Of a stretch of 38,041 nucleotides of DNA, positions 1 through 8,784 are shown piece by piece (position 1 is the stretch's first letter; every line of letters begins with the position of its first letter). The notes beneath the pieces are model-generated. The model worked only from the letters and a program-made list of their open reading frames with translations, was not told where the DNA came from and made no database searches. Location: assembly GCA_029252865.1 (NCBI GenBank), contig JAQXAP010000147.1, positions 1 to 38,041 on the forward strand, in the 5' to 3' direction. The position numbers and the translations under genes were made by a program. The stretch comes from Polaribacter sp. GTDB taxonomy: Bacteria > Bacteroidota > Bacteroidia > Flavobacteriales > Flavobacteriaceae.

Positions 1-497
1 AATTCAACAAATGTGTAACTTTTTATGGTAGTCGTATCTACAGAGGACACAAAACCATTATAAGAATTGATAATATCATTTTCAGAAACAACTGGCTCTA
101 CAACAAACTTTTTAAGACTTGCGGCAGTTGATTTGTCTAACTTAAAAGTTTCTGCTATACCCGAAGTGTCTTTTTGTTTAACAAGATCATTGTAGTAATT
201 TATGTTATCATACAATTGCCTAGTGCTTTTAAAATTTGGTTCTAGCAATAATTCAGATTCATAATAATCTCCTCTTTTGACTTCTAGAAAAGTTCCTAAA
301 ATTCCACCAATTAAAGCTGCAATTCCTATTTTAATAATATTATTTTTCAGGAAAATGAGGATTGAAATTAAACCTTGAAAAATTCCTTTAAAAATATTTC
401 CAATAAAATTAAAAAACTTAGAGAAACCTCTACCTATAATAATAAATAAAGAGCCTAAATCTACTTCTTCTTCGTTGTTCTTTTGATCTGTTGACAT
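1..497 (-). CDS. Partial N-terminal part of a Wzz/chain-length-determinant-like membrane protein (runs off the window edge)
   Basis: My reverse-strand translation from ATG at 497: MSTDQKNNEEEVDLGSLFIIIGRGFSKFFNFIGNIFKGIFQGLISILIFLKNNIIKIGIAALIGGILGTFLEVKRGDYYESELLLEPNFKSTRQLYDN... Cytoplasmic N-terminus, TM segment and periplasmic part typical of Wzz-like proteins. Not in the supplied ORF track. Confidence 0.6.
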   Translation of the reverse strand, partial: MSTDQKNNEEEVDLGSLFIIIGRGFSKFFNFIGNIFKGIFQGLISILIFLKNNIIKIGIAALIGGILGTFLEVKRGDYYESELLLEPNFKSTRQLYDNINYYNDLVKQKDTSGIAETFKLDKSTAASLKKFVVEPVVSENDIINSYNGFVSSVDTTTIKSYTFVE

Positions 498-532
498 TGT
501 TAAAATTTGGGTTTAAAATCAGTCTTTGACTG

Positions 533-2212
533 TTATAAAATTTGTTCTAATATTTTTTGAGTAATCGCATATGTTGGCGTAACACCTGTCATTCCTAAAC
601 CTCCTGAGGCTAAAGTTGCTCCCGTTTCTAATGGATTATCTGAGGCGTAATAAGCGTATCTTACTTTTACCTTTCTAGAGATATTTCCTCTAATTTTTGA
701 GGCAGACTGTATTGCTTTTTGGTAATGTGCTCCTTCCATTTCTAAACCGATAACATTCCAAGTAGAATCATGAAAAAACTCTAACAAGTCTTTATTTTGG
801 AGAGATGTTCCTAAAACGGAAATCATAGAACCATCAAACACTTCTACACCAAAACCCTCTAAATCTTCTTTAGACAATTCGTTTTTGAATGGATAATTAT
901 CTGCAGTACCTTCAAAGATATGAGCATCAGGAATCATTATATCGCCTTTTCCTCCCTCTAAAATACCTGCTTTACCCATTATAGAGACAGATTTTACATC
1001 TAAATGATTTTTATTCTTGCTATCCCAATATGGTTTTAATAATTCATCCATCGTTTCATAAGCTTGCTCTCCAAAGGCATAGTCCATTACAATAATAACA
1101 GGACTTTTATCGATTGAATTTTCTTTATTAAACGACAACACTTCAAAGTTTATTTTATCGGTATCAATTATTTGTACATTAATATTTGTACCAGATGTAT
1201 CTTTAACATAGATTAAACCATTTTCAGAAGCATATTCTTTTACTCTTTTTTGTAATGGCTTACTGTCTGCATTGCTCAATAATTGAAACAATTCAAAACC
1301 TTCATATTCTTCTGCTTCCTCAGGCAGAGCACCTTTTGCATATATAGAATTTAAAACGCTATGCATGTTTGCGCTAATAATATGTATGGGTCTTTGGAGT
1401 AATTTATTTTCTTTTAGTATTTTTTTAATGTTATCGGCCCAGACATCCCCATATATATGGTGACCAATCTCTTCTATTAAAACAGTACTAAAAGTAATTT
1501 TTCGCTTTTTATTATCAAGTACTTCGTTAATTGCTAATTTACCTAACCAATAAATTAAATGGAAAAAGCGATCCTTATTTACCTTAGATTGAAATGTTTT
1601 ATGAATACTTAAAACCTCATCAAACGTTCTTCCTAAAATATTGCTCAAATGAGCAACTGCCACCTCTCTTTCTTGGTCAGTAATTTTCTTATTGTAAACA
1701 ACAATATCCTCGAGGTACTTCCATTCTCTTATAAAATCTGCTCCCTCGTTTAAAGTTACTTTATTATAAATTTTATGCGATTCTATAAATAAGAAAGTCA
1801 AATGAGTAAGAATATCATAGATTTCAGAGCGGCCTCTCGTAATCTCTATATTCATTTGATCTTTGTCTATTCGATAACAGTTTCTTCTTCTTTTAGGAGG
1901 AATAATTGTTTCGAAATGAGAATCATCATAACCCTCATCTGCAGTTAAGTTTATAAATTGACATTCTTCAATTCCTTCTGGAAGCCTCTCAATTACATAG
2001 GTTAAACCATTTAACTCCGTTCTTTCTTCTGCAATAGAGCCATAAATTTCTGGCCTTAACGAAAGTAAAGATTTTCTTAGAGTTTCTCCAGAAACCCCCA
2101 TTGGTTTATAAAAGCCTCTACTAAATAAATGACGCATAGAAATATATAATTTTTCTATGGCGTTCGTAGATTCTTGTGCCCTAGTTCTGTTTGTTTTTTT
2201 TACTTTTTCCAT
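533..2212 (-). CDS. DUF6909-like protein; C-terminus resembles nucleoside phosphorylase/AMP nucleosidase
   Basis: ORF 533..2242; the internal Met (MEKVKKTNRTRAQES...) is the likelier start. C-terminal motifs GKAGILEGGKGDIMIPD, GLEMEGAHY and YYASDNPLE resemble the PNP/UDP phosphorylase family. Confidence 0.7.
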   Translation of the reverse strand: MEKVKKTNRTRAQESTNAIEKLYISMRHLFSRGFYKPMGVSGETLRKSLLSLRPEIYGSIAEERTELNGLTYVIERLPEGIEECQFINLTADEGYDDSHFETIIPPKRRRNCYRIDKDQMNIEITRGRSEIYDILTHLTFLFIESHKIYNKVTLNEGADFIREWKYLEDIVVYNKKITDQEREVAVAHLSNILGRTFDEVLSIHKTFQSKVNKDRFFHLIYWLGKLAINEVLDNKKRKITFSTVLIEEIGHHIYGDVWADNIKKILKENKLLQRPIHIISANMHSVLNSIYAKGALPEEAEEYEGFELFQLLSNADSKPLQKRVKEYASENGLIYVKDTSGTNINVQIIDTDKINFEVLSFNKENSIDKSPVIIVMDYAFGEQAYETMDELLKPYWDSKNKNHLDVKSVSIMGKAGILEGGKGDIMIPDAHIFEGTADNYPFKNELSKEDLEGFGVEVFDGSMISVLGTSLQNKDLLEFFHDSTWNVIGLEMEGAHYQKAIQSASKIRGNISRKVKVRYAYYASDNPLETGATLASGGLGMTGVTPTYAITQKILEQIL

Positions 2213-2238
2213 TTTCCATTTCAGTTTGCAAACATAAA

Positions 2239-3870
2239 TCAATTTTTTGATAAAATCTCTCTGTATTTATCTTGATTATCAAGCAAGTTAACTGCTTCTC
2301 TTATAAATAAATCATTTTTTATGTTGTGATTATAAATTCCATCTTGATAATAGTATCTATGTAATATTTCTTCTGTTAAAACTCTTTTTATAATATCTTT
2401 GTTTTTTGAGATTTCCTTAATTTTTTCTTGAAACAGTTTTTCTTGAATCCCTTTGTATTCTTTGGAGATATTTTTTAATACAGATGTTTTGTAAGCCTCT
2501 TTAAATAACATTTCTGGCTTGGTCACAAAAGTAGTATCCGACTCTAAATAATCCGTAAACTTTTCAAAATCCGAATCTTTAAATTCAAAATCAACTTCAC
2601 TTTCTATTTGAGGATTTTGATAATAATAATTTGTCGAAAAATTAAAAATAGCTCGAGAACTTAATAATTTTTTAGTGGATTCCGTTTTGTTTGATGTTTT
2701 AATAACTACATCTGGCAAAACACCACCCCCATCATAAACGGTTCTTCCATTAGCTGTTTGAAACTCATTGATTCCTTTATCAGAAAATTTAGGAACTTTA
2801 CCGCTTTTATCTCTATTTGCATAATCTAATTCCTGAATACATCTTCCACTTGGTGTATAGTATTTAGAAATCGTTACTTTTAACTGTGTTCCGTAAGTAA
2901 GCTCTCTATAACGCTGTACTAGACCTTTTCCAAAAGAGCGTTGACCCATTATTACTGCTCTATCATAATCTTGTAAAGAGCCACTTACAATCTCTGAAGC
3001 TGACGCCGATCGGCCATTTAATAGAACAACAATAGGAATTTCTAAATCTAAAGGTTTATTTGTTGTTTTATAAATATTACTCCATTTTTTTACTTTTGCT
3101 TTTGTTGAAACAATCACCTTTCCCTTGGGTAAAAAGAAATTTGAAATCTCAATAGACTCAAATAAAGAACCGCCAGGATTGGCACGTAAATCAAAAACTA
3201 ACTTTTTCATTCCTTCTTTCTTCAGTTTTTGGAATGCTTTTTTTACTTCAGACGAAGCTTTTTTATTAAAACGAGTTAAAACAATATAACCCGTTTCTTC
3301 GTCTATCATTTCATAGAACGGAACAGGATTTACAACAATTTTGTCTCTAATAATTTCTTTTTGTATCGTATTTCCTTGTCGTAATAATTCTACAGAAAAA
3401 ATGCTATTTGGCGTACCTTTTAAATACATTGAAAGTTCATCTCTCTCCATATTTTTAACAGATTGCCCATTAACAGAAATAATGATATCACCCACTTTTA
3501 AGCCCGCTTTATCAGCAGAATACCCCTTATAAACTTGATTAATTTGAATACCTAATTTTGAGTAATATACAGAAACTCCAATTCCCCCGTACTCACCTTC
3601 CCTTCTAATTCTTGCATCCTCAATACCTTGCTCTGTATAAAATTTGGTGTATGGATCTAAGTCTTTTAGCGTATTTTTAATTGCTTTATTTGTTAATTCT
3701 GCTGGATTGATTTCATTAACATAATACATATTCAACTCCTTAAATAAGGTGTTGTAGATTTCTATCTGTTTTGCTACTTCAAAAAATTTAGATTTAAATG
3801 AAAACGATAAAAAAAGAACTCCAGCTAAAAGAACAAGAATCGTTTTTTTTGAAAAGTTAAATTTTATCAT
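2239..3870 (-). CDS. S41 family C-terminal processing peptidase (PDZ domain)
   Basis: PDZ region (GGIGVSVYYSKLGIQINQVYKGYSADKAGLKVGDIIISVNG) and S41 catalytic region (LNGRSASASEIVSGSLQDYDRAVIMGQRSFGKGLVQ). Confidence 0.93.
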   Translation of the reverse strand: MIKFNFSKKTILVLLAGVLFLSFSFKSKFFEVAKQIEIYNTLFKELNMYYVNEINPAELTNKAIKNTLKDLDPYTKFYTEQGIEDARIRREGEYGGIGVSVYYSKLGIQINQVYKGYSADKAGLKVGDIIISVNGQSVKNMERDELSMYLKGTPNSIFSVELLRQGNTIQKEIIRDKIVVNPVPFYEMIDEETGYIVLTRFNKKASSEVKKAFQKLKKEGMKKLVFDLRANPGGSLFESIEISNFFLPKGKVIVSTKAKVKKWSNIYKTTNKPLDLEIPIVVLLNGRSASASEIVSGSLQDYDRAVIMGQRSFGKGLVQRYRELTYGTQLKVTISKYYTPSGRCIQELDYANRDKSGKVPKFSDKGINEFQTANGRTVYDGGGVLPDVVIKTSNKTESTKKLLSSRAIFNFSTNYYYQNPQIESEVDFEFKDSDFEKFTDYLESDTTFVTKPEMLFKEAYKTSVLKNISKEYKGIQEKLFQEKIKEISKNKDIIKRVLTEEILHRYYYQDGIYNHNIKNDLFIREAVNLLDNQDKYREILSKN

Positions 3871-4249
3871 TTGTTATATTTTTTGTTTCTTCTACAAAAC
3901 GTTTTAATAGTTTTTCCATCTTTAAGAATATCTCGTTATAAGTGCATTCTTGTTTTCCAAGATACGAAATCATAAAAACATAGGGTTTATCTAAGTTGTC
4001 GTAAACAATTTCTTTTTGCAAACGATACGATTCTCGCATTAATCTCTTAATTCGATTTCTATCTACAGCTAATTTAAAATTTCTTTTTGAAACAGATACA
4101 CCAACTTGCGCGGGGAAATCTGAAGTATGTTTTGTTTGTAAAAAAATCATTCTAAGAGGAAATGCTTTCACATAATTCTTTTCTTCATAGAGCCTCTCAA
4201 TGAGTTTTCTACTTTTTAATCGCTCTTCTTTTCCTAAAGTGTATTTCAT
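3857..4249 (-). CDS. rnpA: Ribonuclease P protein component
   Basis: MKYTLGKEERLKSRKLIERLYEE...VGVSVSKRNFKLAVDRNRIKRLMRESYRL: RnpA signature (KRNRIKRLxRE-like). Start moved to the internal Met. Confidence 0.92.
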   Translation of the reverse strand: MKYTLGKEERLKSRKLIERLYEEKNYVKAFPLRMIFLQTKHTSDFPAQVGVSVSKRNFKLAVDRNRIKRLMRESYRLQKEIVYDNLDKPYVFMISYLGKQECTYNEIFLKMEKLLKRFVEETKNITNDKI

Positions 4250-4432
4250 TATTACAAACTTAATAGAAAACATCAACTTTTAATAGATTTTGTATCTTTA
4301 ACTTTAATCTAAGTCAATATTAAAATTATTTACTACAGAGAATAACAGACACTTAATTTAAACACAAACCATTAAATTTGTTTAAATTTACACAAAAATA
4401 GAATCAAAATAATTCAATTTACAGAAATAAGA

Positions 4433-5611
4433 ATGAAAAAAGATCTCTTTCAAGCTCCTGATTATTACGATTTAGATGGTTTATTAACTGAAGAGCATAA
4501 ATTAATTCGAGATGCTGCTCGAGAGTGGGTAAAGCGCGATGTGTCTCCAATTATTGAAGAATATGCTCAGAAAGCAGAATTTCCTACTCAAATTATAAAA
4601 GGTTTATCTGAAATTGGAGCTTTCGGACCTTATATACCTGAACAATATGGTGGAGCAGGCTTAGATCAAATTTCTTACGGATTAATTATGCAAGAGATAG
4701 AACGTGGAGATTCTGGGGTTCGCTCTACTGCTTCTGTTCAATCTTCTTTAGTAATGTATCCAATTTATACCTATGGAAATGAAGCGCAACGCAAAAAATA
4801 TTTACCCAAATTAGCCTCTGGGGAATGGATGGGATGTTTTGGATTAACAGAACCTAATCATGGTTCTAATCCTGCAGGAATGGAAACCAAATTTAAAGAT
4901 ATGGGAGATCATTATCTTTTAAATGGAGCAAAAATGTGGATTTCTAATGCACCTTTTGCACAAGTTGCCGTTGTTTGGGCAAAAAACGAAGAAGGGAGAA
5001 TTCATGGATTAATTGTAGAACGTGAAATGGAAGGTTTCTCAACGCCTGAAACCCATAATAAATGGTCTTTACGCGCATCAGCAACAGGAGAACTTATTTT
5101 TGATAATGTAAAAGTGCCAAAAGAAAATTTATTACCAAATAAATCTGGACTCGGAGCACCTCTAGGATGTTTAGATTCCGCAAGATTTGGAATTGCTTGG
5201 GGCGCAATTGGTGCAGCAATGGATTGTTATGATACTGTCTTGCGTTATTGTAAAGAACGTAAACAATTTGGTAAACCAATTGGTCAATTTCAATTACAAC
5301 AAAAAAAATTAGCTGAAATGATTACAGAAATCACCAAAGCTCAATTATTAGCCTGGAGATTAGGAACATTAAAAAATGAAGGGAAAGCAACTTCTGCACA
5401 AATTTCTATGGCAAAACGTAATAATGTAGATATGGCGATAAACATTGCTCGAGAAGCAAGACAGATGTTAGGCGGAATGGGAATTACTGGTGAGTATTCT
5501 ATTATGCGACATATGATGAATTTAGAAAGTGTAATTACCTATGAAGGAACACACGATATTCATCTTTTAATAACTGGTTTAGACGTTACTGGCTTAAATG
5601 CATTTAAATAA
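4433..5611 (+). CDS. Acyl-CoA dehydrogenase, glutaryl-CoA dehydrogenase type
   Basis: FGLTEPNHGSNPAGMETKF, RKQFGKPIGQFQLQQKKLAEM and YEGTHDIHLLITG motifs; family-level match to GcdH-like enzymes. Confidence 0.88.
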   Translation: MKKDLFQAPDYYDLDGLLTEEHKLIRDAAREWVKRDVSPIIEEYAQKAEFPTQIIKGLSEIGAFGPYIPEQYGGAGLDQISYGLIMQEIERGDSGVRSTASVQSSLVMYPIYTYGNEAQRKKYLPKLASGEWMGCFGLTEPNHGSNPAGMETKFKDMGDHYLLNGAKMWISNAPFAQVAVVWAKNEEGRIHGLIVEREMEGFSTPETHNKWSLRASATGELIFDNVKVPKENLLPNKSGLGAPLGCLDSARFGIAWGAIGAAMDCYDTVLRYCKERKQFGKPIGQFQLQQKKLAEMITEITKAQLLAWRLGTLKNEGKATSAQISMAKRNNVDMAINIAREARQMLGGMGITGEYSIMRHMMNLESVITYEGTHDIHLLITGLDVTGLNAFK

Positions 5612-5792
5612 CAATTAGACAAGTTTTGTTTTTAATTTCAATAAATGTCTAAGGATCACTTTTAAGTTTGATGTTTTTTTTCAAGCATCTTAATTCAATT
5701 TACTTGGAATAGTTCAAAAAAAAATCCATAACCGGACTTTCATAAAATACATTGAATCAAAAGATTAAACCCACACAAAATGCATTTTTTAT

Positions 5793-5969
5793 TTAAGAAG
5801 CAACTTTTAACAATATGTTAGGGCATCGCTTACAATTGATGCCTTTTTTCTTGTACTTATTGCAACACTTACTTTTTGGTGTTATACAATTAGCAGAACA
5901 GACATTATCACAAACAGATGTTTGCGTTAATTCAATTGTAGGTGTACTTGGAGTATAAAAAACAATCAT
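5793..5969 (-). CDS. Putative 58-aa cysteine-rich small protein
   Basis: Translation: MIVFYTPSTPTIELTQTSVCDNVCSANCITPKSKCCNKYKKKGINCKRCPNILLKVAS*. Seven Cys, and a -7-like box TATATTTG (minus strand, 5986-5993) 17 nt upstream. Below the length cut-off of the ORF track. Confidence 0.55.
   Translation of the reverse strand: MIVFYTPSTPTIELTQTSVCDNVCSANCITPKSKCCNKYKKKGINCKRCPNILLKVAS
5822..5849 (+). terminator. Rho-independent terminator-like hairpin downstream of the acyl-CoA dehydrogenase
   Basis: GGCATC-gcttacaatt-GATGCC followed by TTTTTT on the + strand. Confidence 0.55.
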
Positions 5970-5985
5970 AGTAATTATTATTTTG

Positions 5986-5993
5986 CAAATATA
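5986..5993 (-). promoter_or_regulatory. Putative Bacteroidota -7 promoter element (TATATTTG)
   Basis: Exact match to TAnnTTTG on the minus strand, just upstream of the 58-aa ORF. No convincing -33 element assigned. Confidence 0.4.
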
Positions 5994-6365
5994 AAGCTTT
6001 ATTTAGAATAAATAAAAACAATGATTACTCTTTTATTCTGCTTAAGTAACAACTGAATCATTTTAATTAGAATTGAATGAAGAATTAACAATAGCTTTTA
6101 AATATTTATTTTCTTGATATCTTGTAATAAACTATAAAATAAGCTTGCATACAATCTTTATTTGTTGCGTAAAAAAAAACATTATCGACTTATCGTGTTC
6201 TTTTTTTTAAATTTTATTGATTCAGGTTTTTTATGCATCTTTATGTTATATTTAAAAATATTTATTTTAATTAAATAGTTTGTTATTTGTCAAAAAAACG
6301 GAACTATGCAAAGTTGAAAACACGATAAGAGAGTGTTGAAAACTTAACACATAATATGAATTAAT

Positions 6366-7553
6366 TTGATCTGTTGCACAAACACAAATAACGCTTTATA
6401 TTTCTCTTCAATAGATGAAATTCCTAACAAAATATGGGAAGCTTTAGACTGTACAAAAAATATATATTTTCATCCAAACTTTTTAAAATCACTAGAGATA
6501 AATCACCCAAAAATATTATTTTCTTATGTTGTTTTAGTTGATGAAAATAATTCTCCCATTGCTTTTGCTAGCTTAAAAATCATCGATTTTTATTTAAATT
6601 CTATTAAAAGTGAGTTAGATTTTTTAAAAAATATTGGTAGAAAACTCAACGTATTTCCTGACAAAAAACCATTAAAACTATTAATTTGTGGAAACACATT
6701 TGTAACCGGGGAACATGGTGTTTTTATAAAAGAAAACCAAGACAAAAAAGTAATTATAAAAAAACTTGCAGAAAGTCTTAATCATTTTGTAAACTCCAAC
6801 AAAAAATTAAAAAAACAAATAGATGCCTTTTTACTCAAAGACTTTGCTCAAGAATCTTTATTTATTACCGATGAACTAAAAGAATTTAAATATCATACTT
6901 TTTCTGTAGAACCCAACATGCAGCTAAAATTAAATGATAATTGGAATAATTTTGATGATTATTTAGCCGCAATGAAAACGAAGTTTAGAGTAAAGGCTAA
7001 AAAAGCTTTTAAGCAAAGTTTAGATATAAGAATTGAAGACGTTACCTTAAAAAATATTTCCAAAAAACTACCTGAAATGACAGCTTTATATGAAAAAGTT
7101 GCTTCGAATGCAGAATTTAATTTGGGAACTTTTAATTTAGAAACCTATAAACATTTAAAACAAAAATTTGGTGATAATTATATCTTAAAGTCTTATTGGT
7201 TAGAAGATCAAATTGTAGGTTTCATTTCTGGCGTTATCAACAACAATTCTTTAGACGCACATTTTGTTGGTATTGATTATCAAAAAAACAGAGAATATGC
7301 AATTTACCAAAGAATGCTATATGATTATATAGAAATTGCCATCAGCAAGAAACTAAAAACGATAAATTTTGGCAGAACTGCTAGCGAAATAAAAAGCTCT
7401 GTTGGCGCATTTCCTCAAGATTTAACGATGTATCTTCGTCATAAAAAAACAATTACAAATAAAATTTTAAAAGTATTTTTACAACGAGTTCAACCTACAC
7501 CTTTTCAACAAAAGTTTCCGTTTAAAAATATAGAAATTAGCCATGAAAAATAG
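6366..7553 (+). CDS. GNAT/FemAB-like N-acyltransferase
   Basis: 395-aa ORF starting at TTG (no in-frame ATG near the start); C-terminal GNAT-like part (LEDQIVGFISGVINNNSLDAHFVGIDYQKNREYAIYQRMLYDYIEIAISKKLKTINFGRTASEIK). Confidence 0.65.
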   Translation: MICCTNTNNALYFSSIDEIPNKIWEALDCTKNIYFHPNFLKSLEINHPKILFSYVVLVDENNSPIAFASLKIIDFYLNSIKSELDFLKNIGRKLNVFPDKKPLKLLICGNTFVTGEHGVFIKENQDKKVIIKKLAESLNHFVNSNKKLKKQIDAFLLKDFAQESLFITDELKEFKYHTFSVEPNMQLKLNDNWNNFDDYLAAMKTKFRVKAKKAFKQSLDIRIEDVTLKNISKKLPEMTALYEKVASNAEFNLGTFNLETYKHLKQKFGDNYILKSYWLEDQIVGFISGVINNNSLDAHFVGIDYQKNREYAIYQRMLYDYIEIAISKKLKTINFGRTASEIKSSVGAFPQDLTMYLRHKKTITNKILKVFLQRVQPTPFQQKFPFKNIEISHEK

Positions 7554-8415
7554 TAAAGATTTAATTGCACTTTTAAATTTAGAAGATTTAGGCCACCATA
7601 ATTTCAGTGGAAACAGTGTTACTATTGGAAGTCCTTTTGTATTTGGGGGACAAGTTCTAGCACAAGCTGTAAATGCAGCTTATAAAACAATACCTAGAGA
7701 CAGAATACTTCATTCTTTACATTCCTATTTTTTAGAAGCAGGAGACTTAAAGATTCCTATAAATTACAATGTAAACGAAGTAAGAAATGGTGGTAGTTTT
7801 TCTACACGAAGAGTTACTGCAAGTCAGCATGATAAAACCATTTTTATTTTAGCAGCTTCATTTCATAAAAAAGAAGATGGTTTTGAACATCAAACAACCT
7901 TTGATCCAAACATAAAACAGCCCGAAGAATTATTTAGCTGGGATGATATGTTGGAACAATTTGGTGATTTTTTACCAAAATCAATGAAGTACTTTTTAAG
8001 TATTGAAAGGCCTATTGAGTTTAAACCTGTAAGAATTCCAAACCCGCTAAATCCAGAAGATTTACCAGCAAATGAAGAAGTTTGGTTTCGTTTAAAAGGT
8101 GAAAAACAGAAAATGGATTTTAGAACAAAACAAGAAATTTTAACTTATATTTCTGATTACAATGTTTTAAACGCAGCCTTTAACCCAAACGCTAGTAAAT
8201 ACAATTTTGGAAACACACAAACAGCAAGTTTAGATCACTCTATGTGGTTTTTTAGAGATTTCGATTTTGATGATTGGATGCTGTTCTCTGCAGAATCTCC
8301 AAACGCTTTTGGAGCGAGAGGATTATCAAAAGGAAATATATTTACAAGAGATGGAAAATTAATTGCCTCTTTTGCACAAGAAGGATTGTTGAGAACGAAA
8401 AAAAACGAACATTAA
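7543..8415 (+). CDS. Acyl-CoA thioesterase II (TesB-like, double hotdog)
   Basis: FVFGGQVLAQAVNAAYKTIPRDRILHSLHSYFLEAGD and C-terminal ASLDHSMWFFRDFDFDDWMLFSAESPNAFGARGLSKGNIFTRDGKLIASFAQEGLLR. Confidence 0.92.
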   Translation: MKNSKDLIALLNLEDLGHHNFSGNSVTIGSPFVFGGQVLAQAVNAAYKTIPRDRILHSLHSYFLEAGDLKIPINYNVNEVRNGGSFSTRRVTASQHDKTIFILAASFHKKEDGFEHQTTFDPNIKQPEELFSWDDMLEQFGDFLPKSMKYFLSIERPIEFKPVRIPNPLNPEDLPANEEVWFRLKGEKQKMDFRTKQEILTYISDYNVLNAAFNPNASKYNFGNTQTASLDHSMWFFRDFDFDDWMLFSAESPNAFGARGLSKGNIFTRDGKLIASFAQEGLLRTKKNEH

Positions 8416-8437
8416 CGAAAGAAACACATTAAAACAG

Positions 8438-8782
8438 ATGAATCCGATCACTTATATCTTAACTACAAATGGCTTGCTCTTCTTATTGAGTATTATTCTT
8501 TGGAAGTTTCCGCCAAAAAAAATAAATAATTGGTATGGCTACAGAACACACAAAACGATGCTCAATCAAAAAATATGGGATTTTGCAAACACGGTTTTTA
8601 CAAAAAACTTAATAATTTATTCTGGAATTTCTTTTCTAGGCGGTTTAGTGTTAGCCAATTTTGTTAACAAAGAATTTACCTGGCAACCCATGGCCTTGGT
8701 ATTTCTCTCTGTAATTGTATGTATCATAAAAACAGAAAAATCTTTGACCGAAAATTTTACCGAAGAGGGTAAAAAGAAATAA
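8438..8782 (+). CDS. SdpI family membrane protein
   Basis: WYGYRTHKTMLNQKIWDFAN motif and three hydrophobic segments. Confidence 0.75.
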   Translation: MNPITYILTTNGLLFLLSIILWKFPPKKINNWYGYRTHKTMLNQKIWDFANTVFTKNLIIYSGISFLGGLVLANFVNKEFTWQPMALVFLSVIVCIIKTEKSLTENFTEEGKKK

Positions 8783-8784
8783 AA

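Noticed and set aside
5655-5695. Hairpin TTAAGtttGATG...CATCTTAA after the acyl-CoA dehydrogenase
   Set aside because: Short, bulged and AT-rich; the hairpin at 5822-5849 is a better terminator candidate.
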